From CAZCZY01 sp964503525 (GTDB taxonomy: Bacteria; Patescibacteriota; JAUYIX01), in assembly GCA_964503525.1 (NCBI GenBank), contig CAZCZY010000049.1:1-26153 (forward strand): a stretch of 26,153 bases of DNA, written 5' to 3'. Shown here one piece after another: positions 6,693 through 14,836 of the stretch. Under the pieces are notes generated by a model. The model was not told where the DNA came from. It saw only the letters and a list, made by a program, of their open reading frames with translations, and made no database searches. The position numbers and the translations under genes are program-made. Position 1 is the first letter of the stretch. Each line of letters begins with the position of its first letter.

Positions 6693-9600
6693 ATGGCCAC
6701 ACCCTCCTTTACCCATCTCCACGTTCACTCGCACTACTCGTTATTGGACGGGCTGGGCAAGGTGGACGACATTTTTAAGGCCACACGCGAAAAAGGAATG
6801 GACTCGATTGCCCTGACGGACCACGGAGTTTTGTATGGCGCGATCGAATGGTTTAAAAAAGCTAAAGATCACGGCGTCAAACCGATTATTGGAGTGGAGG
6901 GATACATCGCGCCAAACCGGCTCGACCAAAAACGCTCCAAGGTTGATACCCGTCCGTACCACGTGACCTTGATCGCAAAAAATAAGATTGGCTACAAAAA
7001 TCTGATCAAGTTAGTAACGATTGCCCACTTGCAAGGCTACTACTATAAACCGCGCTTTGATTACGAAACACTTGCTAAATACTCGGAAGGGTTGATTTGT
7101 TTGTCCGGCTGTTTGATTGCGCATATCCCGCGCGAAATTTTGTCAGGTAATATCGATCGTGCGGCAGAACTCGTCGGGCAGTATCAGAAAATGTTCGGGC
7201 AGGATAATTTTTATTTAGAAGTACAGCAGCACCGCACGCTGGATAAGCAGGGAATTGTTAACGAGCGCATATTTGAATTTGCTAAGCGCTTTGAGGTGCC
7301 ATTGGTTGCGACCAACGATGTACATTTTGTAAATATAGAGGACGAACCAGCGCATGATGTGTTGCTGTGCGTGCAAACAGGCAAAAAAGTGCACGAAACC
7401 GACCGCATGAGTTATGTCGGGCTCGGTGTATATCTAAAGTCTCCACAAGAAATGGCCGAGGCTTTTCCTGATCACCTCGAGGCGCTGTCTAATACACAGC
7501 GCGTAGCAGAGCAATGTTCGTTTGAAGTGGAACTCGGCAAAGTACACTTGCCAAAATTTCCGCTGCCGGCGGAGAAAACGCCAGAGCAAGCGCTGCGCGA
7601 AGAATGCGAGCGCGGTGTGCAAACACGTTTTGACGTCGCGTTCGCAGCGGCGAGCCAAGAAATCCGCGACCGCGTGGAGTATGAATTATCGGTCATTGAA
7701 AAAACCGGATTTGCCAGTTACTTTTTGATTGTTCAAGACTATGTGACGTGGGCAAAAAACCAGGGCATCGTCGTCGGGCCAGGGCGCGGTTCGGCCGCAG
7801 GAAGTTTGGTAGCGTACTTGCTCTCGATCACTGACGTCGATCCACTCAAATGGGGACTCTTCTTTGAACGCTTTTTAAATCCGGCGCGTATCGAACCGCC
7901 TGATATTGATATGGATTTTGACGATACGCGCCGTGACGAAGTTATTGACTATGTCGCCAAAAAATACGGTCGCGATCGTGTGGCACAGATCATTACCTTT
8001 GGAACCATTAAAGCGCGCAATGGCATTAGAGACGCTGGACGGGCCCTAGACATTCCGTACACCTATTGCGACCGCATCGCCAAAATGATTCCCGTGAAGT
8101 TTTCGCTCAAGCAGGCACTGGACAACCTCTCGGAGCTACAAGTCATTTATAAAAGTGACCCACAAGGGAAAAAACTTATCGACTCTGCGATCAAACTAGA
8201 AGGCGTGGCGCGACATGCCGGCACGCACGCCTCGGCCGTCGTCATTTGCGATCAACCCTTTGAGGAAATGGTGCCGACACAATTTGCAACACGCGGCGAT
8301 GAAACCACCGAACACATCACCACCCAATTTGAAATGCATGCCATTGGCGACTTGGGATTACTCAAGATGGATTTTCTCGGACTCTCAAACCTGACGATCA
8401 TTCAACATGCGCTCGACATTATTAAAATACGGCACGCCAAAACCATCGACATTACAAAACTACCGCTCACCGACAAAAAGACTTTTCGCTTGTTGCAAGA
8501 GGCCAAAACAACTGGTGTTTTTCAGTTGGAGTCTTCTGGAATGAAACGCTACCTGCGCGAACTCAAACCGACTGAGCTAGAAGACATTGTAGCCATGGTC
8601 GCGCTGTATCGGCCGGGGCCCATGCAATTTATTCCAGACTACATCCGACGCAAACAAACTGGCGAACTCCCCGCCTACCTACACCCCACGCTCAAGCCCA
8701 TTTTAGAAAAGACGTACGGCATCGCCGTATATCAAGAGCAAGTCATGCAAATCGCGCGCGACTTGGCGGGTTTTTCTCTTGGTGAGGCTGACTTGTTACG
8801 TAAAGCCGTCGGCAAGAAAATTAAAAAATTGCTGGCAGCGCAACGTGCCAAATTTATGGAAGGCTGTATCAAAAAAGGTGTCAGTCAGCAGATCGCCGAG
8901 CAAGTGTTCGCCTTTATAGAACCATTTGCGGGTTATGGGTTTAACCGCGCGCATGCCGTGTGTTACGCCATGATTGCCTATCAAACCGCCTATCTCAAAG
9001 CCAATTATCCGTCCGAATTTATGGCAGCACTGTTGCGGTCACATGAGGATGATATCGATCGGCTGGCGATTGAGATGTCGGAGTGTCAGCGGCTCGGCAT
9101 TGCAGTTTTGCCGCCGTCCGTTAATCAAAGCTACAAGCACTTTACGGTAATCAACTTAGACAGTGCCGGAAAACCCCTGCCCGATGCCAAGGCACATAAA
9201 CATCTCCCTGGAGTCAAAGAGGGCATTCGCTTTGGATTGGCAGGCATCAAGAACCTTGGCAGCGATACCGTCGAGTCGTTAATTAAGGCGCGCGAGGACG
9301 GTGGTCCATTTGCATCGCTTGTTGACCTGATCAATCGCGTTCCGCCCACAACGATCAACAAAAAATCACTCGAGAGTCTGGTGAAGACTGGGGCGCTCGA
9401 CGAGTTTGGCGAGCGCGCCGCTTTGTTCGAGACTATTCCAACCATTTTACAATTGGCACGAACGATCGCCGAGGCAAAAAACAGTAACCAAATGGATTTG
9501 TTTGGAAGTGCCGCAAAAAAACCGCAAGTCAGTGTTCGTCTTGCAACGGTCGAGCCAGCAACCGCTATGCAACGTCTCAAGTGGGAAAAAGAATTACTCG

Positions 9601-10298
9601 GCTTGTACGTGTCGGAGCAACCACTCGCCGAACACCGCACGCTGATCTCCACTTGCGCTTTTCCTATGGGTCAGTTGCAACTTTCTCATACCGGTCAGCG
9701 CGTGCGCGTCGTGGGAATGGTGACCAAGATTCATAAAGTCATGACCCGCGCTAATGAGCCCATGATGTTTGTTCAGATCGATGATTTTTCTGGTTCGCTT
9801 GAGGCACTGATTTTTCCATCCATACTGCGCGATTACGCCGATCTTTTTGTTGAGGATGCGATTCTAATTGTGCACGGCAAACTTTCGGACAAAGACGGTA
9901 CGCTAAAAGTACTGGCCGATTCGGCTCAGCGCTTTGATGTCCCCATGCTCGAACAACTGGGAAGGACTGACCCCATTCGATTGCGCGGAGCAGTACAGCC
10001 TGTTGAGATGGCGGCTGCGCCAATGGCAGCGGCTTCGCCGATGTCGAGCCATGCAGCAGTGCCGGTGGCCGCACCAAACTCAATTGAACTTATGCTCGAA
10101 CATGCGTTTTCTGTAGAACAACTTCGTTCGCTAAAAGTCGCACTGGAGACACTGCCTAAAGGCGACCGCGCTGTGTATTTACGTGTCCCGGACGGAACCA
10201 GACACAAGCGGATTCTCACAAATTTCCGGATTGCACACAACGCTACAACCCTCGCAAAGCTCGAAGAAATTGTAGGCAAGGGCCGCATTTATTCGTAG
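6693..10298 (+). CDS. dnaE: DNA polymerase III alpha subunit
   Basis: Replicative C-family polymerase, 1201 aa. The N-terminal PHP domain shows the full set of likely metal ligands: H10 and H12 (HVH), D19, H44 (LTDHG), E69 (GVEGY), H90 (YHVTLIAKN), C140 (LSGC), D209 and H211 (ATNDVHF). The polymerase core has GPGRGSAAGSLVAY (362-375) and the catalytic PDIDMDF (403-409). A β-clamp motif, QMDLF, is at 933-937. An OB domain lies near 1000-1090 and is followed by an Ala/Pro/Met linker and a small C-terminal domain. No separate proofreading gene is nearby. The start is ATG 6693, because MATPSFTHLHVHSHYS is the canonical opening. Confidence 0.97.
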   Translation: MATPSFTHLHVHSHYSLLDGLGKVDDIFKATREKGMDSIALTDHGVLYGAIEWFKKAKDHGVKPIIGVEGYIAPNRLDQKRSKVDTRPYHVTLIAKNKIGYKNLIKLVTIAHLQGYYYKPRFDYETLAKYSEGLICLSGCLIAHIPREILSGNIDRAAELVGQYQKMFGQDNFYLEVQQHRTLDKQGIVNERIFEFAKRFEVPLVATNDVHFVNIEDEPAHDVLLCVQTGKKVHETDRMSYVGLGVYLKSPQEMAEAFPDHLEALSNTQRVAEQCSFEVELGKVHLPKFPLPAEKTPEQALREECERGVQTRFDVAFAAASQEIRDRVEYELSVIEKTGFASYFLIVQDYVTWAKNQGIVVGPGRGSAAGSLVAYLLSITDVDPLKWGLFFERFLNPARIEPPDIDMDFDDTRRDEVIDYVAKKYGRDRVAQIITFGTIKARNGIRDAGRALDIPYTYCDRIAKMIPVKFSLKQALDNLSELQVIYKSDPQGKKLIDSAIKLEGVARHAGTHASAVVICDQPFEEMVPTQFATRGDETTEHITTQFEMHAIGDLGLLKMDFLGLSNLTIIQHALDIIKIRHAKTIDITKLPLTDKKTFRLLQEAKTTGVFQLESSGMKRYLRELKPTELEDIVAMVALYRPGPMQFIPDYIRRKQTGELPAYLHPTLKPILEKTYGIAVYQEQVMQIARDLAGFSLGEADLLRKAVGKKIKKLLAAQRAKFMEGCIKKGVSQQIAEQVFAFIEPFAGYGFNRAHAVCYAMIAYQTAYLKANYPSEFMAALLRSHEDDIDRLAIEMSECQRLGIAVLPPSVNQSYKHFTVINLDSAGKPLPDAKAHKHLPGVKEGIRFGLAGIKNLGSDTVESLIKAREDGGPFASLVDLINRVPPTTINKKSLESLVKTGALDEFGERAALFETIPTILQLARTIAEAKNSNQMDLFGSAAKKPQVSVRLATVEPATAMQRLKWEKELLGLYVSEQPLAEHRTLISTCAFPMGQLQLSHTGQRVRVVGMVTKIHKVMTRANEPMMFVQIDDFSGSLEALIFPSILRDYADLFVEDAILIVHGKLSDKDGTLKVLADSAQRFDVPMLEQLGRTDPIRLRGAVQPVEMAAAPMAAASPMSSHAAVPVAAPNSIELMLEHAFSVEQLRSLKVALETLPKGDRAVYLRVPDGTRHKRILTNFRIAHNATTLAKLEEIVGKGRIYS

Positions 10299-10324
10299 TC
10301 GGACTTTTGTTCGTGCCTAGATAT

Positions 10325-10332
10325 GCTTAAAT
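10325..10332 (+). promoter_or_regulatory. Extended -10 promoter candidate for the 10339 gene
   Basis: TG-C-TTAAAT: the TTAAAT hexamer (10327-10332) ends 7 bases before ATG 10339. No Shine-Dalgarno is present, so a leaderless message is possible. The gene could also be read through from dnaE, 40 bases upstream, as no terminator is visible. Confidence 0.35.
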
Positions 10333-10338
10333 AGCTCA

Positions 10339-11529
10339 ATGGTCACTCTCGGAACAATACAAGCACCACGCCGATTTTTGCGGTTGATCCTGTTTTTGGC
10401 GATCGCCAGTTTTTTGCTGGTGGTTGTTGTTATTTATTTTTCCTTTTCCAGAGCAATGGTGACGTTACTGCCCAAGGAGGAACCCGTCGCGATCGAGTAC
10501 GACGCAGTCATCGACGCCTCTAAAACCTACGACCCATCCAAGCTCGACCAAGTACCAGGACGCATCGAGTCGGTAGAAAAAGAAGGCAGCAAAGAAATTA
10601 CTAATGTTGGGGAAAAAACAGTGCCTGACATTGCACATGTTAAGGTGACCATTCATAACGAACAAGGTTCGGCGCAAGGCTTGCTGCCGCAAACCCAGCT
10701 CGTCAATGCCGACGGCATTAAATTTAGGACAGACGCGGCCGTAAACGTGCCCGGCGGTAGTTCGGTACAAGTGGGTGCCACCGCCGACGCGCCTGGCAAA
10801 GAATACAACGTCGGTCCGTCCAGGTTTTCTATAATTAAATTGTCGCCAGAGTTGCAGCGCGTGGTGTATGCCGAGTCAAAAGAACCGGCCACGGGTGGCG
10901 AAAAAACCGTAACCACAGTGGTCGAACGAGAAATAACCGCCGCCCAGGATGCCCTGACGAGCGAGCTCGAACAACAAGCGCAAGAAGAGTTGGGCTCGCG
11001 TTTACAAGCGACCGAACAATTTATTCCTGAGGCCGTCGCCAAAAAAATTCTGGAGAAAACCGCGAGTGTGGAGCCCGGCGCACAAACTGACAAATTCTCG
11101 GTAACGGTTAAAGCGCAGTTTGCAACGGTTGTTTTTGACGAGAATAATTTGTTACAACTTTCGATTGCAAAATTAAATGCGAGTTTGCCGGAGACCAAGG
11201 AGCTTGTGAGCTATGATCCCGGTTCGTTTAAATATGAGATTGATTCTTTTGATCAAAAAAAGGGAACTGCCAAATTGAGTGCTCAGTTATCGGGGCTCGC
11301 TCGACCACGCTTGTCTAACGATTTGTTTGATAAAGCAGCGATCAAAGGCTTAAACCGTGCGGAGCTGGCAGATCATTTTAAGAAATTTCCCGACGTGGAT
11401 CGAATTGATGTGCACTTTACGCCGTTTTGGGTTTTGGCGGTGCCAACGATCCCCGAGAATATTACGATAGAGATTGGCACAAGCCCATCCTCTGGCGAAG
11501 GTAGTGAACAAAAACCGGTTCAGAATTAA
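10339..11529 (+). CDS. Single-pass membrane protein with Baseplate_J/gp47-like domain
   Basis: 396 residues. A short basic N-terminus (APRRFLR) is followed by one membrane helix (about 16-36), so the bulk should be external. Residues about 95-165 have the pattern seen in proteins annotated Baseplate_J/gp47-like in CPR genomes: a β-rich block with LLPQTQLVNADGIKFRTDAA, VNVPGGSSVQVGATADAPGK and YNVGPSRFSI. A helical Glu/Gln-rich region follows (about 200-245), then another β domain, and a Pro/Glu-rich tail. There are no neighbouring phage tail genes, so it is not a prophage remnant. More likely it is a cell-envelope protein. Function is unknown; domain naming is from recall of the family pattern. 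Confidence 0.7.
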   Translation: MVTLGTIQAPRRFLRLILFLAIASFLLVVVVIYFSFSRAMVTLLPKEEPVAIEYDAVIDASKTYDPSKLDQVPGRIESVEKEGSKEITNVGEKTVPDIAHVKVTIHNEQGSAQGLLPQTQLVNADGIKFRTDAAVNVPGGSSVQVGATADAPGKEYNVGPSRFSIIKLSPELQRVVYAESKEPATGGEKTVTTVVEREITAAQDALTSELEQQAQEELGSRLQATEQFIPEAVAKKILEKTASVEPGAQTDKFSVTVKAQFATVVFDENNLLQLSIAKLNASLPETKELVSYDPGSFKYEIDSFDQKKGTAKLSAQLSGLARPRLSNDLFDKAAIKGLNRAELADHFKKFPDVDRIDVHFTPFWVLAVPTIPENITIEIGTSPSSGEGSEQKPVQN

Positions 11530-11560
11530 CGTTGCCCCAGTTAATACTGCAGGGTCCTTC

Positions 11561-11589
11561 TTGCTTTTTTTAGATTAGGCCGTCATAGT
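11561..11589 (+). promoter_or_regulatory. thrS promoter
   Basis: TTGCTT (11561-11566), a 17-base spacer and CATAGT (11584-11589). The start is predicted near 11596, the first base of the short Stem I-like hairpin of the T-box leader. Upstream, 11530-11560 holds only a weak CAGT/ACTG hairpin. Confidence 0.5.
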
Positions 11590-11595
11590 TTAGAC

Positions 11596-11707
11596 AAAGA
11601 GTGCTGGCCTTACTGTGCATTGCGCGCTTTAAGAACCGGAACTTGGGTGGAACCGCGGGCCTATCGCTCGTCCCAAGGCTTCTAACTAGAGGTCTCGGTT
11701 TCTATCT
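11596..11707 (+). promoter_or_regulatory. T-box riboswitch (tRNA-Thr-sensing leader of thrS), compact form
   Basis: The antiterminator is seen directly. Helix A1 is CTTGGG (11642-11647) with CCCAAG (11672-11677). The 7-nt bulge UGGAACC (11648-11654) matches the T-box consensus UGGNACC. Helix A2 is GCGGGC (11655-11660) with GCUCGU (11666-11671), closing a 5-nt loop. The 3' arm of A1 is shared with an intrinsic terminator at 11673-11698, giving the expected switch. Upstream, AAAG-A-GTGC (11596-11604) pairs with GCGC-G-CTTT (11622-11630), a short Stem I whose 17-nt loop contains ACU (11612-11614), a Thr codon followed by G. Stems II and III appear to be absent. By known T-box logic, uncharged tRNA-Thr would pair with UGGA and allow thrS transcription. 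Confidence 0.85.
11673..11707 (+). terminator. Regulated intrinsic terminator of the thrS T-box
   Basis: CCAAGGCTTCT (11673-11683) pairs with AGAGGTCTCGG (11688-11698) around an AACT loop: 10 of 11 positions pair, two as G-U. The T-rich tract TTTCTATCT (11699-11707) follows. It overlaps the antiterminator by CCAAG, so only one structure can form. Confidence 0.8.
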
Positions 11708-11722
11708 AAGTTTAAAAAAACC

Positions 11723-13507
11723 ATGGCACGAACAAAAGTCTCCAAAGAACAAGCAGAAGGAAATAAATTATTCCGCATCCGACACTCGGCGGCGCATTTG
11801 ATGGCGGCCGCGGTGCTTCGGTTGTTCCCGGGCAGCAAACTCGGTACAGGGCCCGCCACACAAGAAGGATTCTTTTACGATATTCAAACACCGCGGCCGC
11901 TCACTGACAAAGACCTCCCCGTGATCCAAAAAGAAATGCAAAAGATTATCAACCAAGGCCATCCCTTTGTCTGTAAAATGGTCGCCGCAAATGATGCGCT
12001 GGAGCTGTTCAAAAAAAATAACCAGCCCTATAAAATAGAACTAATCGAGGGCTTGCAATCGGAAGGTACGCAAGAAGTGAGTTTGTACGAAACAGGAGAT
12101 GTTTTTGTCGACCTCTGCGAAGGCCCGCACGTCGAAGACTCCAAAGAAGTTGGAGCTTTTAAATTGCTGAGCGTCGGCGCTGCGTATTGGAAAGGCGACG
12201 AAAAACAGCCGCAAATGACGCGCATCCACGGCACTGCCTTTGCCACAAAAAAAGAGCTCGACCATCATCTCGCAATGTTGGAGGAGGCTAAAAAACGCGA
12301 TCATCGAAAACTTGGCAAGGACCTAGATCTCTTTGAGATTATCCCCGAGGTTGGTGCTGGCTTGCCCTTATTTTTTCCTAAAGGTGCGGTGCTTCGACGG
12401 CTTGTAGAGAATTACATCGTTGGTCTTCAAGAAAGTCGCGGGTACGTTCCCATCTGGATTCCACATGTGACCAAAGAGGAGCTCTACAAAATTTCTGGTC
12501 ACTTAGAAAAATACGACGCGCTCTATCCCCCCATGCAACTCAAAGGCGAAGCCAATTACTACATCAAACCCATGAACTGCCCGCACTTTATGATGTTGTA
12601 CAAAAGTCGTCCGCACTCCTACAAGGAATTACCGCTGCGCTGGACGTGCACGACCACAAACTATCGCTACGAAAAAAGTGGTGAGCTCTCCGGACTCACC
12701 CGTGTCAGAGCCCTTACGCAAGATGATTGCCATGTTTTTTGTTCGCCAGAGCAAATTGAAGGAGAGATCAATACGATGCTCGATATGGTCGACGAGGTCT
12801 ACAAAACTTTTGGGTTTACGGATTTTTGGGTTCGCATATCTACACGTGACCCCAAAGATCTCAAAAAATATATCGGCGAACCCAAAGTCTGGGATGACGC
12901 CGAGGCGGCACTCGCGCGGTTAATCAAAAACCGTGGCTGGCGGCACGAGGCGGGCGTTGGCGAGGCGGCATTTTATGGACCCAAGCTCGACTTTATTTTT
13001 AAAGATGTCATTGGCCGTGAATGGCAGCTTTCGACAATCCAATTAGACCTCAATTTGCCAGCGCGGTTTAAACTTGAGTACGTGTCTGCAGATGGCGCTA
13101 CTGCACAGCCTGTGGTAATCCATCGTGCAATATTAGGCTCTACCGAGCGTTTCCTCGGTATCCTGATCGAACATTTTGCAGGAGCGTTTCCGCTGTGGTT
13201 GGCGCCGGTGCAGGTGGAAGTATTGCCAATATCCGAAAAACAATTGTCCCATGCCACCGCGACGGCAAAGCAACTTGAGGCTGTAGGATTACGCGTTGTA
13301 GTCAACGCAGAAAACGAGACTATTGGCCGAAAAATTCGTCGTTCGGAAATGCAAAAAATCCCCTATGTTCTAGTTATTGGTGATAAAGAAATTGCCGCTA
13401 ACAAAGTGGCTGTGCGTAAACGCGGCAAAGGTGATCTTGGCCAGATGGCGTTGACCGACGTAATTGCCCAATTAAGTGAAGATAACAAGAAGCGATCGCT
13501 CACCTAA
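11723..13507 (+). CDS. thrS: Threonyl-tRNA synthetase (no TGS domain)
   Basis: Class II synthetase that charges tRNA-Thr. It is 594 aa, versus ~640 in E. coli; the N-terminal TGS domain is missing, as in other short ThrRSs. The editing domain opens at once with RHSAAH (H21, H25) and continues with DLCEGPH (C132, H136), so mischarged Ser-tRNA editing should be intact. The catalytic domain has the zinc ligands C286 (MNCPHFM), H337 (QDDCHVF) and H467 (VIHRAILGSTERF), and motif 2-like YRYEKSGELSGLTRVRALTQ. The C-terminal anticodon-binding domain includes ENETIGRKIRRSEMQKIPY. No Shine-Dalgarno is seen before ATG 11723. Expression is probably controlled by the T-box leader. The end overlaps miaA. 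Confidence 0.97.
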   Translation: MARTKVSKEQAEGNKLFRIRHSAAHLMAAAVLRLFPGSKLGTGPATQEGFFYDIQTPRPLTDKDLPVIQKEMQKIINQGHPFVCKMVAANDALELFKKNNQPYKIELIEGLQSEGTQEVSLYETGDVFVDLCEGPHVEDSKEVGAFKLLSVGAAYWKGDEKQPQMTRIHGTAFATKKELDHHLAMLEEAKKRDHRKLGKDLDLFEIIPEVGAGLPLFFPKGAVLRRLVENYIVGLQESRGYVPIWIPHVTKEELYKISGHLEKYDALYPPMQLKGEANYYIKPMNCPHFMMLYKSRPHSYKELPLRWTCTTTNYRYEKSGELSGLTRVRALTQDDCHVFCSPEQIEGEINTMLDMVDEVYKTFGFTDFWVRISTRDPKDLKKYIGEPKVWDDAEAALARLIKNRGWRHEAGVGEAAFYGPKLDFIFKDVIGREWQLSTIQLDLNLPARFKLEYVSADGATAQPVVIHRAILGSTERFLGILIEHFAGAFPLWLAPVQVEVLPISEKQLSHATATAKQLEAVGLRVVVNAENETIGRKIRRSEMQKIPYVLVIGDKEIAANKVAVRKRGKGDLGQMALTDVIAQLSEDNKKRSLT

Positions 13508-14417
13508 AGTTATCGCAGTAGTTGGTGCGACTGGTTCGGGCAAGTCTGCTCTAGCGTTGCGGTTGGCACGGAAATTTGGCGGCGTAATAATCTCGGCGGA
13601 TTCTCGGCAACTCTATCGCGGGCTGACCATCGGAACAGCCAAACCCACCCAGCGCGAGCAACGAGCGGTACCGCACTACATGATTGATGTGATTAGTCCT
13701 CGGCAAACATATTCTGCCTGGCAGTTTCAACAAGCGGTGTATGCAATCGTCGCTCGCATATCACGGCGCGAACCTGGACGCCCAATTTTTTTGGTAGGTG
13801 GGACGTATTTATATGTTGATTCAGTGCTAAAAGGTTGGGACTTTGCCGGCGCCAAACTGGATACTAAGCTCCGTACGCAACTCCGCAAGATGTCAACAGG
13901 CGAAATGTTTAGAGAACTTCGCAATATAGATCCTCAGACTGCGAAGACGATTGACCGGCACAATCAGCGGCGCTTACTCCGCGCACTTGAAGCCGTACAC
14001 GCAACTGGAAAATCTTTTTACCAAAGTCGTTCGGGCCGACCACCGGCATGGGATGTCCTAATTTTTGGCATAGATGTGCCTCAGAAAAAATTAGATAATC
14101 GCAATCGCCTTCGAATTGATCGCATGTTTCGCGCGGGGTGGAAAAAAGAAGTCGAACAACTCGCCAAGAAAAATTTAAGATCTTCGCCAGGATTTTTAGC
14201 GCACGGCTATCGAGAGGTGCTTGAGTTAGTCAACAAAAAAAAGACTCTGGCACAAACAAAAGAGCGTATTGCGATAAACACGCGAAACCATGCTAAGCGC
14301 CAGCGTGCCTGGTTTAATAAAAATCCACAGATAGCATGGATATCACCGCACGCGTTTTCACTGGCCCAGCGCAAAGTAAAAAACTTTTTGCAAAAAGAAA
14401 GGCCGGATCGAGATTGA
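13476..14417 (+). CDS. miaA: tRNA dimethylallyltransferase
   Basis: Transfers a dimethylallyl group to N6 of A37 in tRNAs that read UNN codons. It is 313 aa, the normal length. Motifs are the P-loop GATGSGKS (17-24), DSRQLYRG (42-49), TAKPT, PHYMIDVISP, FLVGGTYLYVDS, and the C-terminal tRNA-binding stretch with HNQRRLLRALE and RNHAKRQRAWF. The start must be GTG at 13476, because an in-frame TAA lies immediately before it and no other start precedes the P-loop. It therefore overlaps thrS by 32 bases in another frame, which implies co-transcription from the T-box promoter. miaA is then under threonine-tRNA control too. It is convergent with the next gene. Confidence 0.95.
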   Translation: MKITRSDRSPKVIAVVGATGSGKSALALRLARKFGGVIISADSRQLYRGLTIGTAKPTQREQRAVPHYMIDVISPRQTYSAWQFQQAVYAIVARISRREPGRPIFLVGGTYLYVDSVLKGWDFAGAKLDTKLRTQLRKMSTGEMFRELRNIDPQTAKTIDRHNQRRLLRALEAVHATGKSFYQSRSGRPPAWDVLIFGIDVPQKKLDNRNRLRIDRMFRAGWKKEVEQLAKKNLRSSPGFLAHGYREVLELVNKKKTLAQTKERIAINTRNHAKRQRAWFNKNPQIAWISPHAFSLAQRKVKNFLQKERPDRD

Positions 14418-14424
14418 TCCAGCC
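14392..14424 (-). terminator. Intrinsic terminator of the 14445 gene
   Basis: On the minus strand GGCTGGATC-aatctc-GATCCGGCC (8 pairs with one mismatch, 14424-14401) is followed by TTTCTTTTT (14400-14392). The hairpin also spans the miaA stop codon on the plus strand, where no T-tract follows. Confidence 0.75.
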
Positions 14425-14444
14425 TATGCCGCTTTCATATTTGG

Positions 14445-14702
14445 CTAGTTGGCGAACGCCGTGAGAATTTGGATGACCGCCGTATGTTGGCGGTAGTTCT
14501 CGGCATACTCCCGTCGCATGTCTGGATTCTTACTGCCCGCAGCGAGGCCAGCCAGACGGACTGCGTTCTCCTCCAGGCAATGAACACAGAAATGCCTATC
14601 TGCTGAGGCCATGCGGGCACCCTGCTCGACGATAGAAATTATGGCTAGTTCTGGAAGGTTCGAGATGATTATTTCATCTCGGCCAGCCGTCTTGTTTCGC
14701 AT
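14445..14702 (-). CDS. Small protein with a CxxC pair, unknown function
   Basis: 85-residue protein with its own complete transcription unit: a TTGACA/TAAAAC promoter, a near-perfect Shine-Dalgarno AAGGAGGT five bases before ATG 14702, and a T-tailed hairpin after the stop. This makes it a real gene despite its size. The sequence is soluble and mostly helical, with HFCVHC near residue 40 as a possible metal or redox site and an Arg/Tyr/Glu-rich C-terminal helix. I do not recognise it. It starts a block of two orphan genes between miaA and gatB, with a translation signal much stronger than those of the core genes around it. Confidence 0.8.
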   Translation of the reverse strand: MRNKTAGRDEIIISNLPELAIISIVEQGARMASADRHFCVHCLEENAVRLAGLAAGSKNPDMRREYAENYRQHTAVIQILTAFAN

Positions 14703-14747
14703 TTCGCACCTCCTTGGTCTATTGACCCGTGGCGAACAAAACAGACG

Positions 14748-14776
14748 GTTTTACCACGTATCTGTACTATTGTCAA
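14748..14776 (-). promoter_or_regulatory. Promoter of the 14445 gene
   Basis: Consensus TTGACA (14776-14771), a 17-base spacer and TAAAAC (14753-14748). The predicted leader is about 40 bases and includes AAGGAGGT (14715-14708). Confidence 0.65.
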
Positions 14777-14806
14777 GACGCGCGCAAAAGAATGACTTAC
14801 TAAAGC

Positions 14807-14836
14807 AAAAAAAGGGCCAAGTCAACGACTTGGCCC
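14807..14836 (-). terminator. Intrinsic terminator of the 14822 gene
   Basis: A perfect 10-bp stem, GGGCCAAGTC-GTT-GACTTGGCCC (14836-14814), is followed by seven T on the minus strand (14813-14807). The stem contains the stop codon of the gene. Confidence 0.9.

Noticed and set aside
10339..11529. Prophage remnant, because of the Baseplate_J-like domain
   Set aside because: No other phage genes nearby, and the protein has its own N-terminal membrane anchor.
11601..11801. 66-aa frame across the thrS leader, as a leader peptide
   Set aside because: Starts with GTG inside the T-box hairpin, has no ribosome-binding site, and runs into thrS in another frame; the RNA structure explains the conserved-looking bases.
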